A DNA stretch of 21,757 bases, taken from Hemicentrotus pulcherrimus (taxonomy: Eukaryota > Echinodermata > Echinoidea > Camarodonta > Strongylocentrotidae). The notes under the pieces were generated by a model, which had not been told where the DNA came from, searched no databases, and saw only the letters and a list, made by a program, of their open reading frames with translations. A program made the translations under genes and the position numbers. The stretch lies in NCBI GenBank assembly GCA_003118195.1, contig BEXV01000206.1, forward strand, positions 187,129 to 208,885, read 5' to 3'. This document shows positions 19,857 to 21,757 of the stretch, piece after piece; position 1 is the stretch's first letter, and each line of letters opens with the position of its first letter.

Positions 19857-20032
19857 ATAGTAAAAACTGTACTCCAAAGTCTATCACAAAGAAATGTAAA
19901 AACTCTTGTGGATGAAAATGAGGAAACCCTGGAATACTTTAAATAATGATCTAGTCGGTGATCCCAGTGTCTACAGCTATACATGTACATTCTGGACACA
20001 TTCTGAAGAAGTAACCCTGCGAAGTTCAAATT

Positions 20033-20075
20033 GGAATCAAACCCACGGTCACCCACCCGCTCATGATCCGGCAAA
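20033..20075 (-). other. Possible tRNA-like B box (degraded SINE head)
   Basis: On the minus strand, GGTTTGATTCC (20043 to 20033) differs from the polymerase III B box consensus at one base, and GATCATGAGCGGGTGGG precedes it. No matching A box or tRNA fold was found. It lies in the island between the two triplet blocks and could be chance. Confidence 0.2.
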
Positions 20076-20156
20076 CTTAAGAAAAAATATGGAACTGAAT
20101 GTAGAGGCTTATAAAGCCTGCATTCAGAATTTCAGAATAATGCAAAAGTATCAATA

Positions 20157-20256
20157 AGCATCATCAACAACATCTTCATCATCACTGCAACCATAATCAC
20201 CATATCAGTCATCAACATCAACATCACCATCATCATTATCAACATCATCATCAATA
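20157..20256. repeat. Second, shorter (ATC)n triplet block
   Basis: About 100 bases of interrupted ATC/AAC triplets, the same composition as 19505-19856. The two blocks probably formed one tract now divided by about 300 bases of unrelated sequence, or expanded independently. Confidence 0.8.
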
Positions 20257-20639
20257 AATGATGGAATCAATTACTCAATTGGATCAAGAATGGATCTAAT
20301 AATGTAAAAACAGAGAGCTCAATAGTACACCTCTAATAATTTTGAATTACTGATTACTAAAGCTGGTGGAGATCCTATTCCTATTTACCCTAAAAACAGT
20401 AGACTTAGTCTAAGTCTAAGAAGATAATATATCATTAGGATCATTATCAGGGACAGGGCTCATGTCATGGCATAAGATAATGTTCAAGAAAGGGTAACAA
20501 AATATGATCCAATTCAATGACAATGCTATGAATGTAATTGAATGCCTGGCATAATGCACTATGGAGTCATAAAGATAGTTGGTTCAGTGAGATGATGCAT
20601 GTGGTTTCTAGATGGAATAATCAATAAGCATTGTATTAC
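20257..20639. other. Non-coding sequence, nothing recognised
   Basis: AT-rich. One small local repeat near 20402 (TTAGTCTAAGTCTAAG). On the gene model offered here it is intronic. Confidence 0.4.
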
Positions 20640-20800
20640 TACACAACAATGTGCCAGGGCCACGCAAAACCGGATTCAACGGCCCTGCCCACGCAGGGGC
20701 GCGGGCTGGCCCGGCGTTGTTTACTTTACCGCAAGGGTCTAAATTATGCACCGTAGATCGAGTCTGCTGCAAGCGATTCCGCCGCAGCCTCGCAAAAGCT
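20640..20800. promoter_or_regulatory. GC- and CpG-rich patch beside the candidate first exon
   Basis: The GC content is visibly above the rest of the window, with runs such as GGGGCGCGGGCTGGCCCGGC (about 20695-20715) and several CpG pairs. It lies just downstream of the candidate splice donor on the minus strand, where promoter-proximal CpG-rich sequence often extends into intron 1. A small GC-rich repeat insertion would look similar. Confidence 0.35.
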
Positions 20801-20826
20801 CCCTCATCTTGTTTCTTTATTCTTAC

Positions 20827-20847
20827 CTGATTTGCATTTGCGTCCAT
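20827..20847 (-). CDS. Candidate first coding segment (partial gene), product unknown
   Basis: Minus strand, start codon at 20847-20845 in the context GAGAAAGATGG, with A at -3 and G at +4, a good animal initiation context. Seven codons give MDANANQ. They end exactly at CAG/GTAAGA, a full-consensus splice donor whose G is at 20826. The frame is open for seven codons upstream of the ATG (VKEKRK and further) without another ATG before a stop, so the first ATG is the natural start. The frame also stays open past the donor, but with no recognisable content, which fits intron. Seven residues identify no family. It could equally be a chance ATG-to-donor pair. If real, the remaining exons lie left of position 1 or are unrecognised here. 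Confidence 0.35.
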
Positions 20848-21120
20848 CTTTCTCTTCTCCTTCACGACTAAAGGTGGATGTCTGCTACAGGATGGTGTGG
20901 TTCCTGACAAGATGCAAGATCAAACTTGTCGAATTTAGATGGATTTTCTGGACGCCGGAAGTGCAGGATGATGATGGAGAATATACAAAGTTGGACCAGT
21001 GCAAATTTTTTAGGAGATCCCGCCTCAACCTAGCTTTTCGTCAATGGCCAGCTAGTCGTCAAAATTAGACCTTGTTTTCATAGTAATTCTTTTCTTCAAT
21101 TAAACAATTTACCCTGATGT
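20848..21120 (-). other. Putative 5' untranslated region
   Basis: The stretch between the TATA-like box and the candidate start codon. It is less AT-rich than the bulk of the window near its 3' end. The transcription start is not determinable from sequence; 21120 is inferred from a typical 25-30 base distance below the TATA-like box. Depends wholly on the gene model at 20827-20847. Confidence 0.2.
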
Positions 21121-21146
21121 AATCATCATTCATCGTTGAAAATGTA

Positions 21147-21158
21147 CTTTTTATACCG
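21147..21158 (-). promoter_or_regulatory. TATA-like box
   Basis: The minus strand reads CGGTATAAAAAG, close to the TATA consensus. A second weaker match (GGTATAAAATAAAG) lies about 20 bases further upstream near 21179. The spacing to the candidate ATG leaves a 5' UTR of roughly 270 bases. TATA-like strings are common in AT-rich DNA, so the support is positional only. Confidence 0.25.
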
Positions 21159-21180
21159 TTTTATCTTTATTTTATACCTG

Positions 21181-21736
21181 ATTGATTTTTCCTGAATTAC
21201 GATGTCAAAAAACACCCCCAAAACTGGTTGACGAAACGAGATGGAGATGAAGTTGATACCAAGAAGTTACTCTTGTTGATACCAATACCGGTAGACGGCG
21301 CTATACCAATATTTCTTTTGGATACCACTTGTCTTTTGCTCAATAATACAAGATCGGCGCGTGATTGATGTTAATGGGGGAGGGCGAGGGTGTTATTGTT
21401 GCTGTTTTATTTTGTTTATGATGTTTGGTGTGTTTAGATTATTTTGGCAATTTAACAGTCAGTAGAAAAATACAGGAATTCTTATTTTACTTTACCACAT
21501 CGTCATAATCAGTATGTGTCTACTTTCGATAGCCCGTCAGTTTGGTGATATCACTTGAAAAGCTTAATAATTTTTAACAATCAGGGGAAAGGCCTCGTCA
21601 TTTTTTCCTTCTCCGCCTCTTTTTGTTGTTCTCCTCCTTCTCATCCATCTGCTTCTACTTTTACTTCTTCAGGCTTGGCAATTAATCACCTTTCAGTGGT
21701 TTGTTTTGCTTTTTCTTGTTCTTTGACACCCTTAAT
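21181..21736. other. Upstream flank of the candidate gene, nothing recognised
   Basis: Mixed composition, with a local repeat of GTTGATACCA (about 21251 and 21277) and a pyrimidine-rich stretch from about 21600 onward. It could hold regulatory DNA for the minus-strand gene, but no specific site is claimed. Confidence 0.3.
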
Positions 21737-21757
21737 TTCTTCTTCTTCTTCTTCTTC
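21737..21757. repeat. (TTC)7 microsatellite at the window edge
   Basis: Seven uninterrupted TTC units run to the last base, so the true length is unknown. It terminates a pyrimidine-rich region. Confidence 0.9.

Noticed and set aside
19467..19877. 136-residue Met/Val-rich minus frame and a 103-residue Ile/Thr-rich plus frame
   Set aside because: Both are translations of an ATC triplet tract. Triplet repeats stay open without selection, and the peptides are pure low complexity.
20832..21068. 78-residue plus-strand open frame over the candidate exon
   Set aside because: It has no ATG at its start and lacks flanking splice sites. The minus-strand ATG-to-donor signal in the same place is stronger.

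Overview
This window reads as non-coding DNA from an animal nuclear genome, most likely a marine deuterostome and probably an echinoderm such as a sea urchin. The grounds are an AT-rich base composition, no long open reading frames on either strand, many microsatellites, tRNA-headed SINEs with (ATT)n tails of the CR1/L2 LINE type, MITE-like elements, and a strong excess of the palindrome TACATGTA, which I associate with sea urchin DNA. The species call is inference from recalled patterns. Two ambiguous bases (N at 7566 and 15828) mark it as a draft assembly.

There is one credible protein-coding signal, at the right end on the minus strand. A short first coding segment (20847 down to 20827, residues MDANANQ) has a good start context and ends at a perfect CAG/GTAAGA splice donor. 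A GC- and CpG-rich patch lies just inside the putative intron and a TATA-like box lies about 300 bases upstream. If correct, most or all of 1-20826 is the first intron of a gene transcribed leftwards whose identity cannot be read here. I found no second exon that I would defend.

Layout. 1-410: two tandem duplications. 1563-1726: a MITE. 3500-4060: two strong hairpins. 4129-4545: a LINE-type tail, then a repeat family I call element X, split by a SINE. 4925-5395: a second family, element Y, also split by a SINE. 5583-5776: an inverted tRNA-derived SINE. 6425-6721: a mariner-like MITE. 8620-8821: a microsatellite and a duplication. 9357-9965: a hairpin, a pogo-like transposon end, a 20-base triplication and an ambiguous coding-like stretch. 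10181-10965: a seven-unit tandem array of about 110 bases built from element X. 11766-11920: an inverted element X. 12447-12910: two oppositely oriented pieces of another SINE. 13653-15081: a perfect duplication, a second element Y and a 28-base array. 15460-15872: a MITE-like element. 17909-18354: an element X split by a tRNA-derived SINE. 18671-18843: a 5'-truncated copy of that SINE. 19505-20256: ATC/CAT triplet blocks, with a perfect 99-base duplication in the first. 20640-21180: the candidate first exon and promoter. 21737-21757: a TTC microsatellite at the edge.

I see no operon, CRISPR array, defence system or novel protein system. The most interesting observation is structural. Element X can be pieced together from five loci and appears to carry terminal inverted repeats. 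Two of its copies are broken at essentially the same internal base by SINEs with different bodies but similar LINE-type tails, in the same relative orientation. All similarities were found by eye; no alignment, folding or database search was run.
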